From Salvator merianae (lineage: Eukaryota > Chordata > Lepidosauria > Squamata > Teiidae), in the NCBI GenBank assembly GCA_003586115.2, contig QVOM02000073.1:34090423-34154422 (forward strand): DNA of 64,000 nt, written 5' to 3'. This document shows, in pieces, positions 23,768 through 35,510 of the stretch. The notes under the pieces were generated by a model. The model had not been told where the DNA came from. It saw nothing but the letters and a program-made list of their open reading frames with translations, and did no database searches. The translations under genes were made by a program, and so were the position numbers. Position 1 is the first letter of the stretch. Each line of letters opens with the position of its first letter.

Positions 23768-24215
23768 ATATATATTTCTGATGGAATTTCAGGCTTGTTT
23801 CTCTTGATGGCACCAACTTTCTCTAGCAGTGGCTAAGTCAAGGCTATACTATGGAAAAATAAATGTATCTCCTACCACACATTCCTCCTTGGACAGTACA
23901 ATGGCTCAACAGGTTTGTTGACCACATAAGTACCTGTCTTTGTTGGTTGCTTCTCACCTGGCTTTTTTCAGGTATACATCCCTATTGAGGGAGTGAAGAA
24001 GTTGTTGCATCAGACACCACAAAATTCTTATCCCTTATTTTGCAGGCCTGCCTGGGGACAGAGTCCCTTTGACCCCTCAATTTCAGAAGCTGTTCATCAG
24101 TAGTGAGGTGTTCACTAGGCACGTATAATTTGCAGCGCTGAGCCATATCATGAAAGACAGCAATTTTGACAGCAACCCTCTCATTCTGCATGGGATAGCA
24201 TGGCTTTAAATCACA
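23768..24215 (-). pseudogene. piggyBac transposase remnant
   Basis: On the minus strand 24191-23982 is open for 69 codons and contains CKLYVPSEHLTTDEQLLKLR. This is the hallmark segment of piggyBac-family transposases around the first catalytic Asp (the LTIDEQL...FRGR motif), followed by PRQACKIRDKNF where the family has PSKPAKYGIKI. After a stop, the same strand continues with NKPVEPLYCP and, further down, GAIKRNKPEIPSE, matching the later KNKREIP segment. Only the middle of the protein is visible, it has stops, and the canonical TTAA-flanked ends were not found. It is an old fossil rather than a domesticated gene. Confidence 0.72.
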
Positions 24216-26306
24216 AATTAGATGTTATTGTGATTAATCTTGGGCAACTTATGGGTGCCAAGAAAGTACTGTTCTGAACATGACAACTATCATTGTTTTG
24301 AAGGTGCTCACCAAACCAGATAAGGCAGTGTCTAAAACATGGAATTATCTCAGGGCTATAGTAGGATTGCCTTATGTATTCTTGGCAATCCCAGCATAGT
24401 ATTGGTATTATGTGGTATTGCTATTTCAGGAAATAGAACTCTCAGCCCAGGTTTTCCTGGATTAGCAATGTGAACCTACCTGTCTGGACACTTGTTCCTT
24501 GGAACGGTCATCTAGAAAATGTCTGCTGTGCATGTGTGAGGGTGGCAATCACATACTTCCAGGTATTTTGCACCATTGAAATACCCCAAAATACTTGTGC
24601 TGTGCCATCACAGGAGCAAGCACCCAGGCAGAAAAGGGCCCTCACTTGCTCTGCAATTTTGCCCTGCCATCTGGTGGGGACGGTGAGAGGCAGTTGCAGG
24701 ATCCAAACAAGATCACACATTTTCCTTTTACCGTCTGGAGGCAGCTGTGATCTTCCAGTGCTTTGAGTGGCTTCTAGTGCTTATGTCTAGCACTGAAGGG
24801 GGTGGGGGGAGGAGAAAAAGGGTTTTAAGTGGCTGGAAATAGCTATTGAGAAAGACTCTACAGCAGCCCCCAGTCCTCTCAGCTAGGCATTTGTGGTGCT
24901 TTGATGCTCCACCCAGCCAAGAGTGAGCCAGAGCCTTTTGCCATGCAACGTACAAAATAGAGGGAATCCACAGTGTTAAGCATGGATCTTCTTCCTCTGG
25001 TGAAGTTGCAAAGCTCGATGTATTTTTCACCCACTCACCAGCCAAAATGGGCTTGTGGAATAGCTTTCTGTGGAGAGGTGATGATGACGATGCCTCCATC
25101 CAGCTTACCATCTAAAGTTCATGCCATCAAAGGCAGAAGGACTGGGGCGGGGGGATTGAACTCAAACTGTATTTCTTAGACATGAAATTCTTGCCATAGT
25201 CAGCTGGCACAGGAATATTTCAAACAGAGAAGTCAACAACTGATGATTAAATGGAAGGACCTTTCAACCCCATCTCCCTCTCTTTCCCTTTACAGATGAT
25301 AGAGAAGGGTGAAGCTTCAGGAAGTTAGTCCTTTAGCAAGGCAGATGAAGACAGCTCTTATATTCCCTTCTGTGTTATTTTCCAGCGATGGAGTGATTTA
25401 TTTATCTATTCAATGGCCTTGAAGGTGACCATCTCCTTTTGAGCTACATCTGCATTTGTCAAGTCAGATTATTATTATATTTTTACAGGTTTTCTATTTA
25501 GCTAGAAACGTTTTTCATTTTAAAAATTGATGTGGTTTTAAACTGGGGAAATTGCTATGTATTTCTCATATTCTTCCTATAAGGAGAAACAGCAAGGCTT
25601 TAATGAATTTAATTTAAACTATTCTGTCTATGATTGCAAATCAAAGAGCTTGGAATTCTTCAGAATTCTTAATTAAAAATGATACTTGGCTCTTTGCTCC
25701 TGGGGAATTTATTAGTTCTTTCCAAAATATACAATTAATATGCCTTGAGAGCATAATAGATTTCCAGCTGTTTCTCTGCTAGTTCTGCTAAGCTATCTGC
25801 TTTAGATGTCAAATGATGAATGTTGTTTTGAAAACATGCAGATGGCACACAAAAGCAGTATAGAACTGATGTGAGGCAGAGACAGCGGGAAGATAAAAGC
25901 CATCCACAGTATGTACATTGTCCAAACTAAAGATGCATTCAGAAGTGCCCTGAAAAGTTCAACACAAAATGTTAGGATGTTGGAGATTACTTCATTAAAT
26001 CATTGCACTAAAATGACTGTGTATGTCAATCTGATGTAACTATGACTTGACAGAGTTGACCATCCCCTTCACTGGCCAGGGCCTTTTTTAATGCCATGAA
26101 AGGATAACAAATTGTTATTTAATATCATGTACTGTCAATGGTGACAGAAGAAATGTTTGTGGGGGAGTTTCTGTTTCGATGCCAAAACCATCTCTGTGTG
26201 TATATATAGCATATATTCTGACCTAATAACAAGGACTAGGACTCATGCTGTAAAAATATCTTGAACTAGTCCACCAACTAGTTATGTCTAGTTACATGTA
26301 AATAGT
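24216..26306. other. Non-coding stretch, no gene recognised
   Basis: No convincing gene. 24640-25150 carries overlapping open frames without motifs. 25375-25900 is an AT-rich block of complex sequence that could be a conserved non-coding element. Confidence 0.5.
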
Positions 26307-26809
26307 GGGCCCTTTCCACACTTACCTTTAGGGGCTGGCTTCTGTACACTATTGTGGGACAGCACGGGCTCTGCCTACTCCTCTGGAATGCTCCATCCAC
26401 ACAGGATGGAGTGTAGATCAGGGTAGGGTGCCCAAAATGGTACCCTATCCCACTCTGCCCATAGACCTCAACATTGAGGTCTACCAGCATACTACTAGGT
26501 CCATGGGGGACTCTTACGGCAGCACTCCAAGAAGTGCAAGTGGAAATGGTGCCAGAAGTGGTATGCTGCTGTAAAAGGACCTCCTACAAATGCTCGAAGG
26601 CTGGGAACATCCATTCTCAGCCTTCAGAGCCTGGTCTCTGGGTCTGAGGCCTGGGCCCAATCTTTGGAGTTGATGGCTGGGGATAAGATGGGATGGGAAT
26701 GGGACAGGCCATCCAAAATGTGGACGGCCTTATCCCATCACCAGCAATCTGTCCAAGTGGCAAGTTGCTGCTGGCCTGGGATAGTAGAGGGGGAGTGTGG
26801 AAACAGTCT
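26307..26809 (-). mobile_element. Family A MITE, copy A4
   Basis: The left end GGGCCCTTTCCACACTTACC pairs with the inverse of the right end (AAGACTGTTTCCACACTCCC). Internal palindromes: ATGCTCCATCC...GGATGGAGTG at about 26389-26412, and ATAGACCTCA...TGAGGTCTAC at about 26461-26483. It matches A3 along most of its length, including the AATGTGGACGGCC block near 26718. No coding content. Confidence 0.7.
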
Positions 26810-27066
26810 TAGCTCCATAAGGCAGGGTTGTGCCCATTATAGCTGCAGCATCTACTGCTTATATAACTCTGTGTGGAGTAGAAAAGAAATCACTATTTTT
26901 GGCACGGTTCTTCAGATGTATATCATTGTACCTAAGTTTAGATTTATTATGCAGAAATCCTTTTACATGCTATATGTTCAGTAGTTCTATCTAATTTAAG
27001 ATTATTCTGTAATGCAGTTTTCTTTATAACTACTCATAGTCCTGTTGTGAGTGCAGTCATATACGA
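26810..27066. other. Non-coding spacer
   Basis: Nothing recognised. Confidence 0.5.
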
Positions 27067-27141
27067 AGGCCTGTTCTGCACTTGGCCTTATTTCAGATTA
27101 TATTCTGGAATAGGGGCCTGCTGTCTGCTTGCAAAAGGCCA
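27067..27141. mobile_element. Very short MITE-like element (75 bp)
   Basis: AGGCCTGTTCTGCAC at the left and GCTTGCAAAAGGCCA at the right are imperfect inverses of each other and resemble family A/B ends. It could be an internally deleted copy. Confidence 0.4.
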
Positions 27142-30100
27142 TACATACCTGAGCGGAACTTGCTTTGTAGCATCTGTAGCATTGCACTGTTGATCACTAT
27201 AAGAAATAATCATAGCTTTTGTTATTTAAATGATGGGATGCAAAGCTTGCCTAGTCAGTAGTTCCGCAGCCACCTGTTCCAAGAGGCCAATTTGCATTTG
27301 GTGAAATGTTTTTCTTTGCCTTTGACAAAGATTATTTCTCCAGCAGTGAACCAGCAGTGACTCATATTATATATCCTCTGGCTTTTTCTTGCAATGAATC
27401 TAAACAATATGCTGTCTTCCAATAATTATTGCACAGTGAGCATGAAGATGGGATTATCAGTCAGTGTGAGAAGTGATTTTTAGCTTTTGCATGAGTGTTT
27501 CTGTCAAAACGTATTCAGCAACATATTCTGGAATCATATCTACATTTTTGCTTAGTATGTTTTGATTACACATGATTCTTATGTGGACTACAGCCTAACT
27601 AATAATTAAAGCAACTAAATCATTATAATTGTTTATAATGCACAAGATTCATGTAGGCTATTTTGCATACTATTTTTCTCAAAAAGTAACAAGTAAAAGA
27701 ACTATAGTATTAAATATTTTTGTCTTGTGCCTTCTCTGATTTTTCAGACATTGTGTGCTGTATTAATTTGATCTTGTACATCTCTGACAGGCAGTATTCC
27801 ATTGAAAAACTGATGGGCTCTGTCTGAGAGTAGTGTTTAACATACTGTTGCATAATAAAATTATATATACTACATAACTCTTTTTGTGCAACTTTTATGT
27901 TTTGATAGCTGTTTCTTTATTCACAGGAAAATGAGTTCTATTTCTGTTGAGAAATCTCTCAACTTCTCTTGAAACACAATCTGATTTACAAGCATAAAAT
28001 TCATGAACAAAATACACCATCTTTACATTATGATGAATAATCCATATTCATTTCAGGAGAGTCAAGAAGGAATAACTAAGGAAACCAAGTGCATTTCCAC
28101 ATTTACCAGGCCTGAACTGGTTCAGCTGGAACTGTTTCTACTTGATTGCATTCCGTGAGTTCCAGTGGAACTTGAAAGTGAAATTTTGAAGACAGCAAGG
28201 AATTCTGTACCAACTATTAAAAAAAGAAAAATAATGTGAATACAATTGTTAGCAAACAAATAACCCCTGTCTTATCTGTATCAAAGAACTAAGATGGACT
28301 TTTCAGTCAAGCTGACTCCCAAGAACACAGAACTATTTTTTTTTCCAACTTACTGAGGGGAAAACAGGCCTGTAATAATGGTTGGAGCACAAAGAAACTG
28401 CTACTCCAATTGCCATGGATACCCCTTTATTCCCTTAAGTGTGCAAAAGGTGGGAGTGTGAGATCTCCCAGAAAATGAAGTATCATTAGGGTTTCTTGCT
28501 TCTGGCTTTAGTCTGTCAGCTGATGCTGATGTATTACTTGTTTTGTGGGGCTGTGGAAGTTATGAGAATGTAGCATGAATGAGAATCCTTTATTATAAAG
28601 TGTATCAGAGAAAGTTAGTTCTTTACTTTACTCTTCTCACTGACAGCTTATAGTTTTTAAGATTTAAAAGCCTGCTAGCATGTGCCCTATGTCATTTTGC
28701 AAAGGTAAAGCATTACCCCAACTTTTATTAAAAGGATGAACAGCAGGTGGTAAACGTGAAGCTGTTTGAAAGCACAGATTTGTTTATAATAAGGAGAGGC
28801 AGCTGTAGAACTGGTGGTGTGCTAAGCGAAAAGGCAGCATAGTTTAATAGATAGTCAGATTATAGCCTACCGTAAATTTGAATCCTGAGCCATGAAAGCA
28901 TGCTCCAAAGTTCTTCCTCTGAAAATGGAAAAACTATGCCCTCACAAAATGGCGCCTCCATTGGCAATTGTGCTGTGAAATGGGTTAGTACAATCCTTGC
29001 AGGTTGCTGTATGCTGCTGAGAATGTAGATGCTGTAGCAGAAGGCATGTGGACACCTAACCTTGTAAGCAGAGAATGAGAGGATAGATTGCTACTCTGAA
29101 AAGCTCATAATTTAGAAATATTTGAACTCAAAGGGAACACAATTTCAATACAGATTTATAGGTTTGATTCCTGCCAAAAGCTGAAGTAAATTATATTTAC
29201 TGAGTAAAATCATAGTGTAAAAGACATTTTTAAAAATTACGAAGAAAACATTATCATATTAATAATGCAAATTTGTGTTACATACTTCATGGTACTTATT
29301 AAGGTTTTTTTTACTTCATTTCCGTTTATAGATTGTCCAACATTTATCATCAACGCAAGGCAGGTGTGACTATTTTATGGAAGTCAGACCTTTGCTACAT
29401 TGAAGCTTTACTTGCACTTCAAAATGGATTCTACTTCAGTAATGAATCAAATTCACCTGAATTCACTAAAAATACTCAACACCCATCAAAATATGTTTGT
29501 TCTCTAGACAAACTAAAATATTAGTGTACCTAAAGTGGCTTCTGTTGGCTTTGTCTCTGCCCCTCTGCACCGTTAACTCCTCCCTGAAACAGTTGATGAG
29601 AGGTTACTGCAACCTGTATATCATTTCTGTTCCAGCACAGAAGACAGCCTTTTCCCACCTCCAAAAAATGAATGATTAACGAATGTCACCCACCCTTCTA
29701 CCAACATAGTGGATAAATTAGGGGCGGGGCGAAATCAAGGAGTGCAAGATGCACATGAAGAAAAGGACTAGTTACTGGTGTCTATAGAGATATTTGTCAA
29801 ATAAATTGTTTTCCATAAATACAAGAACTAGCAAAAAATGTAAATGATAAAATCATGCATACATGGTTTATGTACTTTTGCATCTGTGTAGGAAAGTAAG
29901 TACATTTTGGCATCCATCTGCAACTATATACATTCTTATTAGCATTACTGCACAAGAGTGCAAAAATACAATCCCCCATAGCAGAACTGTGCTAAATGAT
30001 TGGTTGATATGACTGTGCAGAAAAAAATAGGAACCATCTTCTTGGTCTCCCCTGCGATGCCCACCTAGAAGTCTGTGTAAATATACATTTTCAGCCACAT

Positions 30101-32299
30101 GGCAATATGAAACAGAAAAAGTTAAGAAAAGTGCTTTCAGTACTATAAAAAGTATTCTGCAAAAGTGCAGATTACAAAGGCTATAATTCACATTTGCCAT
30201 GGGATCCCATGATGGTGGTGGTGGTGGTGATGATGATTATATCTGAAAGCTTTGATGGAAGAGGAAAGAAGGTCAATCTTAGAAGTTAGGGAGAGAGGAG
30301 AGAGGAGAGCAAGTACAATCATTACAACTGGGAAGGGTGCTATTCACTGCATTCTAATAGACAAGTTGCCCATCATAATTAGGCAAATCAGAGGAAGAAA
30401 ATTAGGAAAAATGTGTGGGACTGTTTTGTGTAAGAGGTCTCTACAGAGAAATCCCTATGAGCTAATAGAAGACGTTTCTGGTTCCAAGTCCATGCATTGA
30501 TCAATGATGTCATGAGCAAATATATAAAAAAATATACACATATCTGATTGGTCACTAACATAGCTGGTGACACAGACTTCAGAAATCCAGGGCAGATATT
30601 GTGCACTTGATTGCCTAATTAAGGAGTACAGTTGTAAACAGATTTAAGTAACAGTATGGAGAAAAAAAAATAATGTGACCTGGTGGCATTTAGTAAGCTA
30701 GCAGTTTTCTCTTTGTTAGTTCACTGTCTGTGCCAATTATATGTGTAGTAGAATTTATTGTTGCTAGGTACCATAAAATCAGAGTTGACTGTGTTGACAA
30801 GTTCTCATTAACTTGGCCTATGGGATTTTCAAGCAATACAGTTTAGCATGTTAGAATTTAGAATTTTGGACTGGCACCAACTGTGATCCAAAAGTGTATC
30901 CACTTCAGTTTTCCCTCTTGTCCAAGTTCTATTCTTAACCTCAGTTCTTCTGTAAAATAATACTAGGAAGGAAATATCCTTTATGCCTTTTAAATATCTC
31001 ATATGTTTCTAATGACTGAAAATCATTTTAATATGCTTTGAGTAAAACATCAGATTGAATTTGATTTGACCAAAATAGTGCATTGGCTCAAGATTCAGCT
31101 TCATTCAGTTGACCCTTAGACTGGGATGCAGTTACATATAAGTAGGTTAGATACAATTTTTTTTAAAAAATGAGATGTCTCTCACTGTTGTTGTATTTTC
31201 CCTTTCTGTACTTATTTTCAAGGGAAATCTATGATGAATGTAGGCAATTACTGTTCATACTACAGCCAACATCTTGTTGAAAATTTGGGTTTTCCTTAGG
31301 GACTGGCTGCAGGTGTTTGATTGACCAGTGGTGCTGTGGGCTTAATCACTTGTGACTAGCTGACCAACTTGCACGGTCCTAAAGGCAATGTCACCTTCCC
31401 CACCAATCACCATTTCAGTCCTTCTACCCTAGCATGGTGGGATTGTGCATGTGTGTGTAAGAAAGAGAGAGTAGTGGAAGGAATGAAGGAAGGAACTCCC
31501 AGTGAAATGAATTTCAAGAATCCAAATTTACTAATATACAAAATAAAATCAGAAGTAATAGTAAGCAGATAAAGAAAAGACAATGCTCTCAGAATTAAAT
31601 AAAGGGAATTGACAATGAAATCAAAACACTCAGGGTTTTTTTTTCCATTTGTCTTTTTCTAAATACAGAGAATTGAATAATTTATTGGAGGCTGCCTGCA
31701 AGTTAGTTACAAATTGTCTTCCTTCCTTACAGGGTTAATATGGCAGGAAAACAAAAGCACAAAAATGTGGAGCCACAATAAGTCTTCAAGGGAGATTTAG
31801 AAATATTACAGACACCAGTAACTTGATCTTTGTATATCTATGTGTTTAAATAAAGCAGTCTGGATACCCAGATATGTGGATCTTTGCATATAGATGGGTG
31901 ATTTTTTTGTTTTAGAAAAATCCAAATACCTGTATGCAAGGATCTTCCTATATGCAAAAATACAGGTGCCTGGATTATATGCTAGACCTTTGGGTTTTTA
32001 ATTTTTCTTTCTGCCTCCATGGTCAGCATTTTCCATCTCTTGTTTTTTAGTCAGAACTCCTAAACAGTCATGGAGAGGATTGACAAAGGGTGGCCAAGGG
32101 TGGCACGCAGTATCTTGCCTAAAACATGGAACTGTATATTTCCTGCAGGAACACGTGGATGCCACTCTGAAAATCTCTATCCTTATTGCTTCATTTCCAG
32201 CCTGGTGTTTTGGGAAGAAGAGGAAAAACTTCTTACTCATTCTGCCAACACCAGGCATTACCATTTTAGTTGTCCCCTTTTGCAACTTTCCTAATTCCA
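27142..32299. other. Long non-coding stretch, no gene recognised
   Basis: About 5 kb of AT-rich sequence. No open frame has a recognisable domain. A small GGT/GAT trinucleotide tract lies at about 30213-30240. 31998-32309 minus is open for 103 codons without any motif I know. Confidence 0.55.
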
Positions 32300-32785
32300 A
32301 TATATTCATTTTGTGATGTGGTAATTAAACTATATGTGATTGTGCCATCACACTATACAGGGGAATTATAGTACTGGCAGTTTTATTTTCAAGACCAATT
32401 ATTATCATTCCAAACATATTTGCCTTTTCTTTTCTTTTTTTACTGGCAGCACACACTAGATTAATATTTTCATTGAACTGTCTACCACTATGCTACAAAT
32501 CAGTCTGAATTTTCCATTCCATTCACACTTGTTCACAACTGCTGTTTTTAAGCCCATTCCCCCAATATGCAGAGATCACTTTGGGAATATGCACAGCTTC
32601 ATATTGTTTTCCCCAATCTGCACAATTTAGTGTCACAGCAAACTTGGCAACTTAACTGTTCACTCCCAACTCTAGATAATATATACATATGTTAAAAAGC
32701 AGAGTCTCAGTAAGAACCTCAAGGGGCTCCACATTCAGAGGATTTTCAGTACAGATGTCTGTTCAGTCATTGCCAGCTTGAAGGA
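32300..32785 (-). mobile_element. Old CR1/L3-type LINE fragment
   Basis: The sequence parallels the element at 15905-17765 block by block. TTTGCCTTTTC...GCAGCACACACTAG matches 16450-16480, and the segment around 32625-32735 (AATTTAGTGTCA...AGCAAACTTGGCAA...) matches the reverse-transcriptase catalytic region at 16717-16830. It ends about 15 bp before the TIR element at 32798. It is more decayed than its relative and has no usable frame. Confidence 0.68.
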
Positions 32786-32797
32786 GCTAGACACATA

Positions 32798-33996
32798 TTG
32801 GCCACGTTCCGACACGGCATTTAATCAGTTTACAGGCCGTCTTCAGTTTCCGCTGGCCCGACACGATCTTGCCGTTCCGTAGTTTTTCTGGACTAAATTG
32901 GCGTAATCCAGACTACTTTGTATTCGGATTTAATGAGTTCTCAAGCTTTTCCAGATCGCTAGCACGCTTTACTTTGCAATGTGGGAACAGGGAAGGAGAC
33001 TATTTGGGAGGGACCGTACGTTTTGGGTGCCGTGCAGAGGGAGGGATCCCCATTTTGTGCCATCCAATGACAGACTTTGTGGGTGGGCAGGAAGCGCAGT
33101 AGTTTCCTCTGCCTCCATTATCCCCCCTTCCGTCACTGCCAGGGGAAAAGAAACTGTCCTCCTTTTTACTTCACTAAGCTGCGGTCCTTTCTCTTTCTTT
33201 ATTCCCCATTTGACACTGCCAGGAAGAAATTAAAGGCTCCCTCCACTTCCGTCTGCTCTTTAAACCAAAAAATAAACTGCGCCTGTTTGGGGTTGCAGTC
33301 CTCTTGCCCCAACAAAGAACCCACTCAAGATGAGTTTTGCCATCAGCAGCACACAGCTACACAGCAGGGACACATGCCGCTGCGGATGTCTCAGGAGGAG
33401 ATGAGGCAGAGTCCGTTTGCTGGCGATGAACTGCACTATCAAGATAATAGAGCCCCCCCACTTTCCCTCCGCATGTTTCCCCTTCGTCATGGACCTCTCC
33501 CTGCTTTTGTGCTACTTTTAAATTGCGCAATTGCACAAAAGTGCACTTGCAAGGGAGCAGAAATTGCCACCAGCCCTTTAAAAAGCTTAATTGTGCAGTA
33601 CACATAGTTTTAAAGTTCTGCTTGTATAGATAGAGGCTGTAGTGGGGAGAAGGAGCAAATAGCGAATGACTAGTAACGCTGCCAAGTGAATCCAAGTTCT
33701 GAGGCAGCAGCAGGGACATACGGAGAGCGGAGCTTGACTTTCCCGCCCCTTTGGTGTCAAATTTGAACGTTGGGACTGTAGCCAATCACTGACTGCACAG
33801 GGAGGAGAATTTGACGAGGGGTGGAGGCAGAAAAGGTACTGTTTCTCTATGCCAAGCACAGGAAATATCAGTGTGGGAATGAGCAAATACGAATTGAGTC
33901 CATGTTAAACTGTAACTGTGGGAACGATCAGAAGACGAATTCAGTCCTTGTACTCTTCTGATATGGATTAAATTTACGATGTCAGACCACGACCAG
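32798..33996. mobile_element. Non-autonomous DNA element, about 1.2 kb, with TIRs
   Basis: The left end TTGGCCACGTTCCGACACGG and the inverse of the right end (CTGGTCGTGGTCTGACATCG) match at about 13 of 18 positions. A shared ATTTAATC word follows at similar depth. The interior is less AT-rich than its surroundings. Several open frames (176 codons at 33077-33607 plus, 142 codons at 33357-33785 minus) overlap on opposite strands and show no transposase motif, so I read it as non-autonomous. No target duplication was resolved. Confidence 0.55.
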
Positions 33997-34014
33997 TGTT
34001 TTGTTCTTGGGTAC

Positions 34015-34172
34015 CAACAAGTCATGGCCGACTTCTGGTTGACTGCATGGGCATTTTATGCAGTTTTCTTGGCATAGATACAGAAGTAGTTTGCTATTGC
34101 CTATTTCTGGGTGGAGGCTGGGGATTGAACTGACAACTCTCTGCTTTGCAGGCAGTTGTTTAGGTCTCATAT
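34015..34172. repeat. Unclassified dispersed repeat fragment
   Basis: The succession AAGTCATGGCCGACTTCTGG ... TTTTCTTGGCA ... TTTGCTATTGCC ... GGGGATTGAACTGACAACTC has the look of a degraded interspersed repeat often met in lizard sequence; a weaker relative may be at 30768-30840. I cannot name the family. Confidence 0.3.
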
Positions 34173-35331
34173 GATGAATATGTTTCTTTCATCTTATTGC
34201 AAGCTAGCCATACTGAACACTGAGTTAACATACATTCACAATCTTTCACTTGAAGGCTCTAAAACATGCTAGCTCTTTAGTTCTATTAACATAGAATGAT
34301 GTCTTCATTTTAGAAGGTACAGTAAAACAGATTACTGAAAGAGGTATAATGACTTGTAAAATAACAAGAAAGATGGCCTTTTATTCTGAGAAAGACTAAC
34401 TACTGAAAAATTGAAGTACTGGGGCTGCGGAACAAATAAGATGAGCATATTGCTATAAAATTCATAGAAAATATAAAACACAATTCTAGGATTTTCCATG
34501 CTCTAGAGCACCTCCACTAAAAGTTGTTATACTTTATTCATGTTATCTGTGATGTGCTTGGAGAACAACTGATAGTTTGTATAATGAAAGAATATTAGCA
34601 ATGATGGTGATAAAATTTAGAACCATGGACTGGAAAATTAATTTTCTGAGTTTGACTTTGCTGGCTTGAGTCTATTTTTAATTCATTGCATTCCTTTTTG
34701 GTGCTTAGGTAGAGTTTGAATTGGGAGGCCTGCCTATCTCCATGTGGATGGAGCCTTTGAATAGAATCATAGGCAAAAACAAGTTAATTTTAAACTTCCA
34801 GCAAATGCCTGTAAATGAAGTCATTTTCTCCCTAGAAATTCATGGTAGCTCATCTACATATGTGTAGAATAGACAAAAATATTAGCAGCCACATAGATTT
34901 TTCAGGTCAGAAGCAGTTAAATTTCTGTCATTCCTAGTGCAAAATGTTCTCATTTATATCCTGAAGATAAGATTTTATTAGGTGCCATGTTTTACCTTAA
35001 GCATCATGCTGCACAAGTTAATGGATGTGCTTTATTTTAGGGGTGGAAGAGCAAGATTCCATGATAAGGATTTTTAAGAAAAGAGGATAGGAGTAAAACT
35101 GTGTTGTTATATCCTTATAACATTCAACAGCCCAATACAATTCTGGTTGCTTCATGTCAGAAAGATATCATCAATCCTGAAATAATAATGGTGTATAAAA
35201 TGTAATTGAAACATGAAATGATTTTATTATACAGTTAACTACCATAAGATTTGATCTTGCCTGTCTGCTTAGATTAGTGGAAATCTGTGCTAGCAACAGG
35301 TACAATGGTACATTGACTATGGTACAATCCG
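34173..35331. other. Non-coding stretch, no gene recognised
   Basis: AT-rich; nothing recognised. Confidence 0.55.
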
Positions 35332-35510
35332 CACAGCACCATTATGGCACCTTACAGGTGCACTGAGAGTGCAGTGTCTGCTTGACACTGCACCTACATT
35401 GCACACGTAAAATGGAGGAAGAGCATTGTGTCCACTCCAATGCCACACACTTCCCCCATTATGCCACTGCAAGTACTGTTAAGGTACCATAGTGGCAGAG
35501 TGGTTTGTAG
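35332..35510. mobile_element. Fold-back MITE (about 180 bp)
   Basis: The left arm GTACAATCCGCACAGCACCA continues through ATTATGGCACCTTACAG. The inverse of the right arm reads CTACAAACCACTCTGCCACT and continues through ATGGTACCTTAACAG. The arms are about 36 bp with moderate identity, and the middle contains shorter palindromes (GTGCAGTGT...ACACTGCAC). Confidence 0.7.

Noticed and set aside
33077..33785. Open frames of 176 (plus) and 142 (minus) codons
   Set aside because: They overlap on opposite strands inside a TIR-bounded element and contain no transposase or other motif.
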